A DNA stretch of 64,000 bases, from positions 1 to 64,000 of the forward strand of contig NZ_NRRG01000018.1 in assembly GCF_016583575.1 (NCBI RefSeq). The letters are read 5' to 3'. Made by a program: the position numbers and the translations under genes. The DNA is from Thiocystis violacea (GTDB lineage: Bacteria; Pseudomonadota; Gammaproteobacteria; Chromatiales; Chromatiaceae). Each line of letters starts with the position of its first letter. Positions within the stretch are counted from its first letter, which is position 1. The notes beneath the pieces were generated by a model. It saw only the letters and a program-made list of their open reading frames with translations. It made no database searches and was not told the DNA's origin. Of this stretch, positions 52,701 through 59,937 are shown piece after piece.

Positions 52701-53138
52701 CTGGCGAGCCGCACCGATGCGGTCGCCGAAGCGCCGGTCGCATTGAGTCTTAATTTCGGAGGAGAAGAGATCATCGTTCAGCCGGACGAGGTGCTGGTGC
52801 GGCCGGATGGTACCCGGTGCGTGCGGCGTATCCGCACGGGTCACATGCGGTCAGCCGAGAGCAAGGATGTCGGTGCGGCGGCGCTGCTGCTAGCGGTCAA
52901 GCAGGCTTTTCCCGGCGCAGTCGCGGAGCTCGTCCATCTTTCCGACGGCGAGGCGCACGCGCTCGCCTTGTCGGACCGTGAGTTGAAGGGGCGTACGCAG
53001 AAGCTAACCAAGTTTCTCGGTGACATCCGCGCCGGACGGTTTCCGGCTGAACTCTCCTCGCGCACCTGCCCAAACTGCCCGGCCTTCTTCATCTGCGGGC
53101 AGACCCCAGAGGGTCCCTTTCAAAAAAAGTTCGCCTGA
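49737..53138 (+). CDS. ImmA/IrrE protease - UvrD helicase - AddB-like nuclease fusion
   Basis: This is a 1,133-residue fusion. Residues 1-190 form an ImmA/IrrE metalloprotease with the zinc motif AHEIGHIELGDD (His84, Glu85, His88). A UvrD/Rep SF1 helicase follows: LEAGPGTGKTQTLIARV (near 214), VDEYQDVN (near 426), VGDAKQSIYRFRGA and LMTIHGAKGLEF. The C-terminal region (from about 900) has an AddB/Cas4-like layout with an iron-sulfur cysteine set (ALYESCPRRFFY, then TCPNCPAFFICG). The expected nuclease motif DYKTG reads RRIRTG, so cleavage activity may be lost. It probably senses or processes DNA ends and triggers proteolysis. Confidence 0.88.
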   Translation: MDGVELARQAAAELHACLVASGADPWSPYDFAVAEAKRRGIDVEPTAAGAAMLNGGRATFIAADDLILHEDIGSQFEQAFLVAHEIGHIELGDDPDDEPVPTIAPARATEPSPVGMDRVVDYGHRQRREVQMDLFARELLLPRTVAWALHVDQGLSASSIAARLGAQFEVVAQQLFDALLLPTVPPAATATHIERPLNPLQAAAAGHRGEAYLLEAGPGTGKTQTLIARVEGLLAEHVDPRRILLLTFSNKASGEMAERIARKEPEAAAAMWIGTFHAFGLDIIRRFHVELGLPRDPRMIDRTEALELLEDEFPRLRLAHYRNLYDPTQIIADMLAAFSRAKDEVVETETYAALAEAMLAKAAGSEARKAAERASEVVRVYAAYEQLKRSAHCVDFGDLVALPVKLLETNAAIRETLQAQYDHVLVDEYQDVNRSSVRLLSALRPSGRNLWMVGDAKQSIYRFRGASSFNMSRFGKEDFPGGKRGRLKRNYRSTPEIVASFSSFSITMRGGDADSGLEADRDSNGHRPELRTVQRAEQQQVALADAIEELRREGYAYRDQAVLCTGNEKLSTIGQDLERLGVPVLFLGSLFERDEVKDLLALLSILVDRRAMGLVRIACWPEFATAFADVVAVFDHLRTAEHVPASWLRHGETIRGLSETGRQALANLAAALDGYDQTATPWTVLATLLLDRTRIAARFGKSADLSDRTRSIAIWQFLNFVRVQPAGPGLPITRLLDRVRRLVRLGDDRDLRQLPVAAQHLDAVRLMTIHGAKGLEFGGVHIPGLNSDTIPRTPSAPSCPAPEGMIAGAEGGALEAFRAGQVEEQECLFYVAQSRARDRLILYAPTEKSNGHNRPLSPFLDRLGATLTHRFLLPERALPVAAEARGVDLVIDGRLSFGASQIALYESCPRRFFYTHILQVGGRRPATAFMSLHEAVRTVIETLIASDVPVTERNLEEHTDAALAGQGLADHGYCAEFRDLALEMLRFFLASRTDAVAEAPVALSLNFGGEEIIVQPDEVLVRPDGTRCVRRIRTGHMRSAESKDVGAAALLLAVKQAFPGAVAELVHLSDGEAHALALSDRELKGRTQKLTKFLGDIRAGRFPAELSSRTCPNCPAFFICGQTPEGPFQKKFA

Positions 53139-53219
53139 CCTTACCGGTCGGCGAATCTCGCGTCGATTGAACCCTTAGAGCTGCGGCGTCGCCGCGGCAA
53201 AACCTAAGGACTCAACCTC
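53139..53219. other. Gap before the triple ubiquitin-like gene
   Basis: This 81-base gap contains a GC-rich short hairpin (GCGGCGTCGCCGC, 53183-53195) and then a CTAAGGA ribosome site. It is the only sizeable break within the operon, so a second promoter or a processing site could lie here. Confidence 0.35.
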
Positions 53220-53966
53220 ATGAACACCGAAGAACTTCTTGACTATGACGATCTCGGCGACGCCCTGCGCGAAGGCCGGGCGCTGCGTCCGGCGCGAGGG
53301 TATCGCTTCCGCCTCGCGCAGGGTGATCTTAACTTCGAGTTCCGCCAGGTGCGCGATCCCGTGCCGCTGGGCCGCCAGTTGCTCGAGGCCGGCGCCCTGG
53401 ACCCGCGGGACGGTTACAGCCTGTTCGCGATCCTGCCCTCAGGGGACTTCGAGGACGTGCGGCTGAACGAGCCTTTCGACCTGCGCGAACGGGGCGCCGA
53501 GCGGTTCGTCGCCTTCCTGACGGATCGCGACTTCAAGCTCACGCTGAACGACGACGAGCTGCGCTGGGGTAAGCCGATCATCAGCGGCACGGTGCTCTAC
53601 GGCCTTGCCAACCCTGGCGAGGGGGAAGGCGTCTTCCTTGAGGTTCCCGGCGGGGAAGATCGCCTGATCGAGTCTGGCGAGTTGATCGATCTGACCCGAC
53701 CCGGCATCGAGCGGTTCATCACCGCGCGGCTGACGTTCGAGATCATTGTCAATGCGCGGCCGCGCACGGTGAACGCTCGCACGGTCACATTCGAGCAGAT
53801 CGTCCAGCTTGCCTTCCCGGGTCAGCATGAGCCCAACGTCGTCTTCTCCATGACCTATCGTCATGCGGCATCGACGCCGCATGCTGGTGAGCTTGGGTCT
53901 GGCGGTTCTGTCGATGTCAAGAAAAAGGGGACGGTGTTCAATGTCACGCGAACTGTTCAGTCGTAA
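53220..53966 (+). CDS. Multi-ubiquitin protein with three beta-grasp repeats
   Basis: This 248-residue protein matches the Multi_ubiq family. Three tandem ubiquitin-like repeats run roughly 26-100 (YRFRLAQGDLNFEF to RFVAF), 101-175 (DFKLTLNDDELRW to ERFITARL) and 176-248 (TFEIIVNARPRTVNA to NVTRTVQS). The first two each end with an ERFVAF/ERFITA strand. The C-terminus ends VTRTVQS and lacks the double glycine of eukaryotic ubiquitin, so a different end or processing is implied. It is followed by an E1-like gene whose start overlaps its 3' end by 26 bases. Confidence 0.85.
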   Translation: MNTEELLDYDDLGDALREGRALRPARGYRFRLAQGDLNFEFRQVRDPVPLGRQLLEAGALDPRDGYSLFAILPSGDFEDVRLNEPFDLRERGAERFVAFLTDRDFKLTLNDDELRWGKPIISGTVLYGLANPGEGEGVFLEVPGGEDRLIESGELIDLTRPGIERFITARLTFEIIVNARPRTVNARTVTFEQIVQLAFPGQHEPNVVFSMTYRHAASTPHAGELGSGGSVDVKKKGTVFNVTRTVQS

Positions 53967-55113
53967 TCCCGACCTCAAGCGGCTGCGGGACGAGGGCTAC
54001 TTCGTCCAGCAGCAGGGCGGACATCTTGTCATGCGGGAGGTGCCCTATGTCGATGCGCATCGGGAGGTGCGCATCGGCACCCTCATTTCCAGTCTGACGC
54101 TGGCCGGAGACCAGACGCGAACGCCAGACACTCATGTCGTCTACTGGGATGGCGATTTTCCCTGCCATGCCGATGGCTCGAACATTCAGGGGGTCTCGCA
54201 TCAGTTCGGCGCCTTCGACCTTGGCCACGGCCTCAAAGCGACGCATAGCTTCTCCAGTAAACCGGATGGCGGCTACACGGACTACCACCACAAGCTGACG
54301 AGCTACGCGAACATCATCGCGGGTCCGGCAGCGGTGCTGAAGCCCGGCGTGACCCCTCGCGCCTTCCGCGAGCCTGAGGAAGAGGAAGACAGCGTGTTCA
54401 ACTATGTCGAGACCGCCTCCGATCGTGTCGGGATCGGCGTCCTGACCGAACGCCTCGCCAACGAGCGAGTCGCCATCATCGGCGTCGGTGGGACCGGTAG
54501 CTACATCCTGGACTTCGTCTGCAAGACGCCAGTTCGCGAAATTCGGCTCTTCGACAGCGACGAGTTCCTGACCCACAATGCGTTTCGGGCGCCTGGCGCC
54601 CCGAGCCTGGAGGAGCTGCGAGAGGCGCCTAAGAAGGTCGATTATCTGGAGCGTATCTACAGCCGGATCCACCGGAACGTTGTGGCGCATGATGCCGATC
54701 TCGGCGCCGACAACCTCCACCTTCTCGACGGCGTCACCTTTGCGTTCCTGTCCCTCGACGCCGGCGATGCGAAGCGGCTGATTGTAGATAAGCTCGAGGC
54801 GATCAGCGCCGCATTCGTCGATGTCGGCATGGGGCTTGAGCTCGACGAGGGATCGCTGGGCGGCATCCTGCGTGTCACCGCTAGCACGCCGGATAAGCGG
54901 GATCATGTGCGGCAGCGCATCTCCTTCGTCGGCGGCGGCGCCAAGGACATCTACGCCTCCAACATTCAGGTTGCGGACCTCAACGCCCTGAATGCCGTCC
55001 TTGCGGTCGTGAAGTGGAAAAAGATTCGTGGCTTCTATCGTGACCTCGAGCACGAGCATCATTGTACCTACACCACTGACGGCAACATGCTCATCAACGG
55101 GAACCTGGCATGA
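53941..55113 (+). CDS. E1-like ThiF adenylyltransferase with N-terminal extra domain
   Basis: This is a 390-residue enzyme expected to adenylate the C-terminus of the ubiquitin-like protein. Residues 1-155 form a separate domain (WDGDFPCHADGSNIQG, SFSSKPDGGYTDYHH) resembling DUF6791. The ThiF/E1 domain follows with VAIIGVGGTGSYILDFV (near 177-193) and LSLDAGDAKRLI. The usual E1 catalytic cysteine is not obvious: the few cysteines are Cys75, Cys194 and one near 376. Cys75 in the N-terminal domain could carry the thioester, making it a self-contained E1/E2-like enzyme (speculation). Confidence 0.82.
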   Translation: MSRELFSRNPDLKRLRDEGYFVQQQGGHLVMREVPYVDAHREVRIGTLISSLTLAGDQTRTPDTHVVYWDGDFPCHADGSNIQGVSHQFGAFDLGHGLKATHSFSSKPDGGYTDYHHKLTSYANIIAGPAAVLKPGVTPRAFREPEEEEDSVFNYVETASDRVGIGVLTERLANERVAIIGVGGTGSYILDFVCKTPVREIRLFDSDEFLTHNAFRAPGAPSLEELREAPKKVDYLERIYSRIHRNVVAHDADLGADNLHLLDGVTFAFLSLDAGDAKRLIVDKLEAISAAFVDVGMGLELDEGSLGGILRVTASTPDKRDHVRQRISFVGGGAKDIYASNIQVADLNALNAVLAVVKWKKIRGFYRDLEHEHHCTYTTDGNMLINGNLA

Positions 55114-55550
55114 TGCGCCACAAGCGACTCGAACATCGTTTCGTTGAACACATCCCGGAGCACCTAGAGCCAGGCGTTCTCTATGTATCGATAGAATATG
55201 CGACAGCGGCCCACAGCTGCTGTTGCGGCTGTGGGGATGAGGTGGTCACGCCCTTTACGCCTACGGACTGGAAGATGACGTTTGATGGCGAGACCGTCTC
55301 GCTTCGTCCGTCGATCGGCAATTGGACGCTGAAGTGCCGGTCGCATTATGTGATCGACTGCGGAAAAGTTCTTGAAGCCGGCCCTTGGAGCGACGAGCAA
55401 GTTGAAACCGAGCGTCGTCGAGATCGTGCCGCCAAAGCGCGCTTCTACGGGCGACCACCAAAAGTTGAACTTCATGTCCAACCCGCTTTGCCGAAGGCAA
55501 CACGGGGATTCTGGCGCCGTATCTGGAGCCGTATATCAGGTAAATTATAA
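55110..55550 (+). CDS. DUF6527 zinc-binding protein
   Basis: This is a 146-residue protein with a cysteine knot HSCCCGCGDEVVTPF, then SLRPSIGNWTLKCRSHYVI, the DUF6527 pattern. The Cys/His set suggests a zinc-binding treble-clef-like fold. Within multi-ubiquitin operons such proteins may act as an E3-like factor or deconjugase partner; this is inference from context. The C-terminus is basic. Its start overlaps the E1 stop (ATGA). It closes the operon. Confidence 0.78.
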   Translation: MMRHKRLEHRFVEHIPEHLEPGVLYVSIEYATAAHSCCCGCGDEVVTPFTPTDWKMTFDGETVSLRPSIGNWTLKCRSHYVIDCGKVLEAGPWSDEQVETERRRDRAAKARFYGRPPKVELHVQPALPKATRGFWRRIWSRISGKL

Positions 55551-56118
55551 TGATCAGGCTAAAGCATCCAATTCGCTGCCGGCCATGGAAGCGCGAAGCG
55601 AGAGGCCGGTAGTCCCTGGCAATCGTGGGCGCTTGCGTATTGCCGCAATGGCGAAGGGCGTCAGTCCTTCGCCGCGGAGGCGATACGCAGAGCGCAACCC
55701 CACACGCCGTCGAGTCGTCATAGGGTCGTGCGCAGCCCGAATGCGCCAACGGCGCTACTCATGGCGAAGCAGCAACCCGGAACGGTATGGGCTGTCGCCA
55801 GCGTCTCGGCGAGGCCGTCCCAGCCGGTATCCGGTGTGCATCCAATGACAGTGTTTCGAGACCGCTCCGAGCGCATGATTTCTGTCCATGACGATGAGCG
55901 GGAGGAATCGATAGGGTACAGGATCCAGAACCGTTGAATCGAGCGATTCTCGGGCGAAGGCCTGCGTCCTTGAAGGCACCCTGCGGTGTAGGATCCAATC
56001 AGAAATGGACAGGAAATTTGGACATGGTATGTCGGGAGAGACATGCCACGAGACTTGAGGTAGGTACCGACCGGGGCATGAAGGGGAGACTGCTTTGCGC
56101 TTGAAACCGGCCTGTGCC
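55551..56118. other. Gene-poor stretch after the ubiquitin-like operon
   Basis: About 570 bp have no supported gene. Short frames on both strands lack coherent codon use. The DNA may be a scar of past insertions at the right end of the operon. I see no strong terminator, although a GC-rich stem could form near 55590-55640. Confidence 0.4.
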
Positions 56119-56599
56119 TCAGGAACGCCGTTCAGGAAAAGAAGAATACTGATGCGCACAGGCGTCATTGGGTGCGTCGGACGGGGGAGCCTGGCAGGCG
56201 ACGACCAGATCATGGAACTTGGTGATAACGTCTTTGAATAGGGTGCGAGGCAGCAGGCCGTATGCCACGGTCGATGCGTCGCCCGAGACTGTTGGGCGCA
56301 GATCCGGCCCAGGCCAAACGAAACGATTCGCTTCGGTCAGCACGATCCAGGAGCGCTCATCATCCTATCCGAGACGACGCTTCGTGGCGTGCGGGATTTC
56401 GACGGGCAGCGACGGAGCGGACGGCGGCGTACGTCACCGGTAAACCGTGACGACCTGATCCCCGTAATCATCCGTGGAGACCAGGATGACGGCACAGGGT
56501 CGATCTTTGCGGTCTTCGTCATGGCCTCGGCGCTGTTCCTCTCGCCACAAATTAGGCGTAGCGGATGATCAAACCAGGAATGGGCGTGGGGAGCGGCAT
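56119..56599 (-). pseudogene. PemK/MazF-type toxin pseudogene
   Basis: Read on the minus strand from an ATG at 56599, the frame begins PLPTPIPGLIIRYA and then breaks: one extra A shifts the frame. Continuing in the next frame gives LWREEQRRGHDEDRKDRPCA, two in-frame stops (after VVTVYR and after KRRLG), and the intact tail DDERSWIVLTEANRF, WPGPDLRPTVSG, VAYGLLPRTLF. This layout matches PemK-type growth inhibitors encoded after PHD antitoxins. One frameshift and two nonsense codons mean no active toxin. The short remaining frame 56119-56343 is the toxin tail. Confidence 0.8.
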
Positions 56600-56601
56600 C
56601 C

Positions 56602-56859
56602 TTAGTCGCGACACTCGTCGTCAAAGGTCGCCGCTTCGGGTGGCGGCTCGGCTTGGCGGATCGCTTCGAGGTCCATGGCCGTGAAATCCTCGAGCCCCAG
56701 GACCGCGCGATCACGCCGCTTCAGGCGGTGATACTCGTCGGCGGAGAGCACGACGAGGCGCTCGCGGCCATTGCGGGTGATGGCGAGCGGCTCCTTGAGG
56801 GCTTCGTCTTGATAGCGTCCGAAGTGGCGCTGAAAGTCGGCGGAGGTGATCGTGAGCAT
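56602..56859 (-). CDS. PHD/YefM-family antitoxin
   Basis: This is an 85-residue antitoxin. The N-terminal DNA-binding part reads TSADFQRHFGRYQDEALKEP and LAITRNGRERLVVLSADEY, the PHD signature. The C-terminal acidic tail would bind the toxin. The gene is intact, while the partner toxin directly downstream is wrecked, leaving an orphan. Autoregulation of its own promoter is expected. Confidence 0.88.
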   Translation of the reverse strand: MLTITSADFQRHFGRYQDEALKEPLAITRNGRERLVVLSADEYHRLKRRDRAVLGLEDFTAMDLEAIRQAEPPPEAATFDDECRD

Positions 56860-57206
56860 GGACCGCGTCCTGAGAATCTGTGTTTTACGTATAATACAGA
56901 ATAAACGGATGGTCCGGATCCGGCAATGGATGAGCGAAATAATCGGGTTTTTAGGGGCCAGTTATCGAGCATGATAAAGGAGGTTATCATGCTCGGTAAG
57001 GGCGGGGAGGGGAGGATTGCGGAGGACAATCCTGGACTCTGGAAGGATTGTTTTCTTGGTGCGCCGGCGGTCATGATTGTCGGATGCAATCACTTGGGCA
57101 CGATCGATTGGGTTTCGCGCGCGCCGGATGAGGATTGCAATCGTCAATCGAAAGTACGCACTCGATTGATTTGTCAGACACAGCGCCTGGCGCTGAGGAG
57201 ACCACG
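56860..57206. other. Control region between the PHD gene and the recombinase
   Basis: This gap of about 350 bp separates divergent genes. It includes an AT-rich promoter-like patch before the PHD gene (56878-56905), the inverted repeat 56966-56995, and a GC-rich leader with repeated TGCAATC and GATTGCAATCGTCAATCG motifs before the recombinase. No gene is supported. Confidence 0.45.
56966..56995. repeat. Perfect inverted repeat, 12-bp arms and 6-bp spacer
   Basis: The arms CGAGCATGATAA and TTATCATGCTCG flank AGGAGG. Arms of 11-13 bp with a 6-8 bp spacer match the core sites used by Xer-type tyrosine recombinases, and a tyrosine recombinase gene starts about 210 bases downstream. Alternatively it forms an RNA hairpin exposing the AGGAGG loop. 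Confidence 0.55.
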
Positions 57207-58169
57207 ATGCATCAGCTCGTCAACGCGCTCAACCTGCAGGCGATGAACCTGCCGGCGCTCTTCGTCCGCACGCCCGAGGCCGGCAAGCGCTTCATCGAGT
57301 TCTTCACGGCCAATATCCGCAATGCCAACACCCGGCGCGCCTACACCCGGGCGACGCTCGACTTCGCCGCCTGGTGCGATCAGGCTGGACTCACGGCCCT
57401 GGAGGACATCGAGCCGGTGCATGTGGCGGCCTATATCGAGACGCTTCAGTCGCGGCTCTCGGCGCCCTCGGTCAAGCAGAACCTGGCGGCGATCCGCATG
57501 CTCTTCGATTGGCTGGTGGTCGGTCAGCAACTGGCGGTCAATCCGGCCGCCGCCGTGCGCGGTCCCAGGTACAGCGTCAAGAAAGGCAAGACGCCGGTGC
57601 TGAGCGCGGAGGAAGCCCGCCTGCTGCTCGATTCGATCGACACCGGCACGCCCATGGGGCGGCGGGACCACGCCTTGATCAGCTTGATGGTCTACACCTT
57701 CGCCCGTGTCGGGGCGGTGATCAAGATGCGGGTGGAGGACGTCTATATTCAGGGCCGGCGCACCTGGGTGCGCTTGCACGAGAAAGGCGGCAAGCGCCAT
57801 GAGATGCCCTGCCATCACAACTTAGAGGCCTCGCTCGAACGCTATCTGGACGTGACCGGATTACGCGGCCAGCCGAAGGCGGTCCTCTTCCCCACCGCCC
57901 CAGGCAAAAGCGGTGCGCTCACCGATCGCGCGCTCCAACAGCATGAGGTCTACCGCATGATTCGCCGGCGCGTCCTCACCGCCGGGATCGGCACAGCGGC
58001 GGGCTGTCACACGTTTCGGGCCACCGGGATCACGGAGTATCTGCGCAATGGCGGCAAGCTCGAGGTGGCGCAGCAGATGGCGAACCATGAGAGCGCTCGG
58101 ACCACTGGGCTCTATGATCGGCGCAACGATCTGGTCAATCTCGATGAGGTCGAGCGAATTATCATTTGA
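57207..58169 (+). CDS. Tyrosine recombinase (XerC/D-like integrase)
   Basis: This is a 320-residue site-specific recombinase. The N-terminal SAM-like arm domain (residues 20-110: NTRRAYTRATLDFAAWCDQ) is followed by the catalytic domain with Arg in TFARVGAVIKM, the HxxR box in CHTFRATGITEYL, and HESARTTGLYDRR with the nucleophile Tyr. The start follows a GAGGAG site. It may move or stabilise the surrounding island. The oxygenase gene starts with a TTG overlapping its stop (TTGA). Confidence 0.9.
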   Translation: MHQLVNALNLQAMNLPALFVRTPEAGKRFIEFFTANIRNANTRRAYTRATLDFAAWCDQAGLTALEDIEPVHVAAYIETLQSRLSAPSVKQNLAAIRMLFDWLVVGQQLAVNPAAAVRGPRYSVKKGKTPVLSAEEARLLLDSIDTGTPMGRRDHALISLMVYTFARVGAVIKMRVEDVYIQGRRTWVRLHEKGGKRHEMPCHHNLEASLERYLDVTGLRGQPKAVLFPTAPGKSGALTDRALQQHEVYRMIRRRVLTAGIGTAAGCHTFRATGITEYLRNGGKLEVAQQMANHESARTTGLYDRRNDLVNLDEVERIII

Positions 58170-59182
58170 GACGTCTATCGTCGGCGTGCGTCAGACCGTT
58201 TTCACTCCCCTGGGAAGACGAAACATCGAGGGAACCTCAAGGAGTTCAGCCGTTGCTCTTGCAACCACATCACCACCATGATCCATTCCCCTTTTTCTGT
58301 GTCGATTCCGCATTCTCCGAGGAAGAGTGTGCGGCACTTGAGGGCCTCTTTTTACAAACCAATGATTGGCAGCATCGGGATGGTGCCTTTTACCGGTGCG
58401 CGCTTTGCGACGTGACCGAGACGATTCCGGCATCCTTTCAGACCGAAATAGTCGCTAGAATGCGCGAGCTGACCCGGTTGCCACTCGTTGATCGTGTTGT
58501 CGTCACGGCGCAACGCATGCGGCCCGGAGACGTCATTGGGAGACATAGTGACCGACCACTCTTGGGCTATGAGATGGCGCGACTGGTCGTGCAACTGAAT
58601 CAACACTGGCAGCCTGAGCATGGCGGTGTTCTGGAATTATTCGCATCGCCAGATGGCCAAGCGGTGTTCCGTGTTGATCCTGAATACAACACAGCCTTTG
58701 GCTTTCCGCTTCACGCGGGTTCATACCATGGGGTGACCGAGGTGACCCAGCCGCGCCAAACCCTGGTCTTCAATTTCTGGCATGTGGCGAACACCCCCGA
58801 ACTGGCGGAATACGTGCAAGCCTTGTTTTCCAACCTTCATTTCTCAGAGTTCCCGGCGGCACTCAACCCGGTTGCCTCATCGGCGGAATCGACGCTGCCC
58901 GAGGAGACGACGTTTCGTGCAGGCACAGCGGCGCTTGCACTCCAGCGCTTGGGCTACGACGAGGCCACCATTGTGACCGGGTACCGGCACAGCGCTGGGC
59001 TGGCGATCTGTGAGACGGGCGACGCGGAAACCGATGCGGCCGTGCTCCTGGCGGACTGGATGGCGTACCTGTATCGGGATTCGTTTGATCTGGAACGCTG
59101 GAATCGCTTGCGAAACAAACTTGATGGAGTAGAGATGGTGACGCGTCTGCGGCCCGCATGGCAACTTTGTCTGCCGGAATAG
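58166..59182 (+). CDS. 2-oxoglutarate/Fe(II)-dependent oxygenase
   Basis: This is a 338-residue oxygenase of the prolyl-4-hydroxylase-like type. The iron ligands are predicted in VIGRHSDRP (HxD) and HAGSYHGVTEV (second His), and the 2-oxoglutarate-binding Arg in QPRQTLVFNFW. A separate C-terminal helical part follows. The start is uncertain: TTG at 58166 gives coupling to the recombinase, while a GTG near 58190 is also possible. The substrate is unknown. Relatives in peptide-modifying loci exist, but no precursor peptide is seen nearby. Confidence 0.75.
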   Translation: MRRLSSACVRPFSLPWEDETSREPQGVQPLLLQPHHHHDPFPFFCVDSAFSEEECAALEGLFLQTNDWQHRDGAFYRCALCDVTETIPASFQTEIVARMRELTRLPLVDRVVVTAQRMRPGDVIGRHSDRPLLGYEMARLVVQLNQHWQPEHGGVLELFASPDGQAVFRVDPEYNTAFGFPLHAGSYHGVTEVTQPRQTLVFNFWHVANTPELAEYVQALFSNLHFSEFPAALNPVASSAESTLPEETTFRAGTAALALQRLGYDEATIVTGYRHSAGLAICETGDAETDAAVLLADWMAYLYRDSFDLERWNRLRNKLDGVEMVTRLRPAWQLCLPE

Positions 59183-59689
59183 AGCAAGTCAGACTAGGCA
59201 AGATGGTAACTCAGGTTTCGGAGTGCAAAGTCGGCCGTGAAGCGACACGCATTTTAATAAATGATAGTGGCCTCAAGAATGGTAGCATGTCATGCGCTTG
59301 AGTCATGCGACTACTCAAGCGATGGCTTTAACCCAGCGCGTTAGAAGCACTCGTGCACCCATTACGTTGGGGTAGACCAACCAGTGTCAACAGTCGTGTC
59401 ACCAGACGTCATTTCCGCGTAGACCCAGCATCTGCGGCCACCTGAAGCGTCGATAGCCCGTCTTGGCTCAGAACGGTCAGTTGCGCTACTGACGCGAGAG
59501 TCTCTTCAACGCGGATACCAGTCACCGGACGCTTGTCGGCCGAGCGACCGCAAAGGACGCATTGCGGTCGGTCGCAGACGGCCCTCTGGAGAGTTGATTT
59601 CGGCCAATTCCGGACGCTTCATTTTCGCCGGTGGGAGTACGCATTTACCCAATCGTCCGACGCTCGCCTTACGAACGAAGTCACATATA
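59183..59689. other. Non-coding junction with inverted repeat
   Basis: No gene is supported in this stretch of about 500 bp. It contains an inverted repeat CGACCGCAA-AGGACGCA-TTGCGGTCG (59545-59570) with an 8-bp spacer. The 13-bp string CTCTTCAACGCGG (59502-59514) also occurs at 33981-33993 near the left border of the island. It may be a scar of past insertions. Confidence 0.4.
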
Positions 59690-59937
59690 CTGTCCCCGGA
59701 ACTCGCCCCGGAACTCGGCGGCCCCCGGAACTCGGCGGCCGCGCACTGCCGTTGCTGTGGTTTGTATCCCGAGCAGCTCGCGAAGTGGTGGCGGGACTGC
59801 GTGCAGACGGTAACCCGTCGCAGCAGGAGCGCCGGCAGAGGCGGAGGAACTCAAGTCACAGCGCCTGCGTATCCGCGAACTCGCGGGCGGGCTGCGGCAT
59901 GAGGACGCGGCCTTGACCGAGACAGCGCCTTCCTGAG
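59690..59937 (+). pseudogene. Degenerate IS3-family OrfA transposase remnant
   Basis: One frame carries CGLYPEQLAKWWRDCVQ, the hallmark of IS3-type OrfA proteins. After a frame change near 59840, the adjacent frame carries EELKSQRLRIRELAGGLR followed by HEDAALTETAPS and a stop, the typical OrfA C-terminal leucine-rich helix. No OrfB and no clear terminal repeats are present. It is a decayed fragment. Confidence 0.65.

Noticed and set aside
53944..55062. 372-codon minus-strand frame over the E1-like gene
   Set aside because: Antisense to a gene with ThiF motifs and operon overlaps; no independent support.
55755..56213. Frames in the stretch after DUF6527 as possible genes
   Set aside because: Several frames overlap in all directions with no motif, ribosome site or consistent composition.
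33981..59514. 13-bp direct repeat CTCTTCAACGCGG near both island borders as att sites
   Set aside because: A 13-base match is expected by chance many times in 64 kb; flanking bases do not match, so it is not claimed as an attachment pair.
59533..59916. Plus-strand frame of 127 codons as an intact gene
   Set aside because: The recognisable IS3-type OrfA pieces lie in two other frames, so this frame is incidental.
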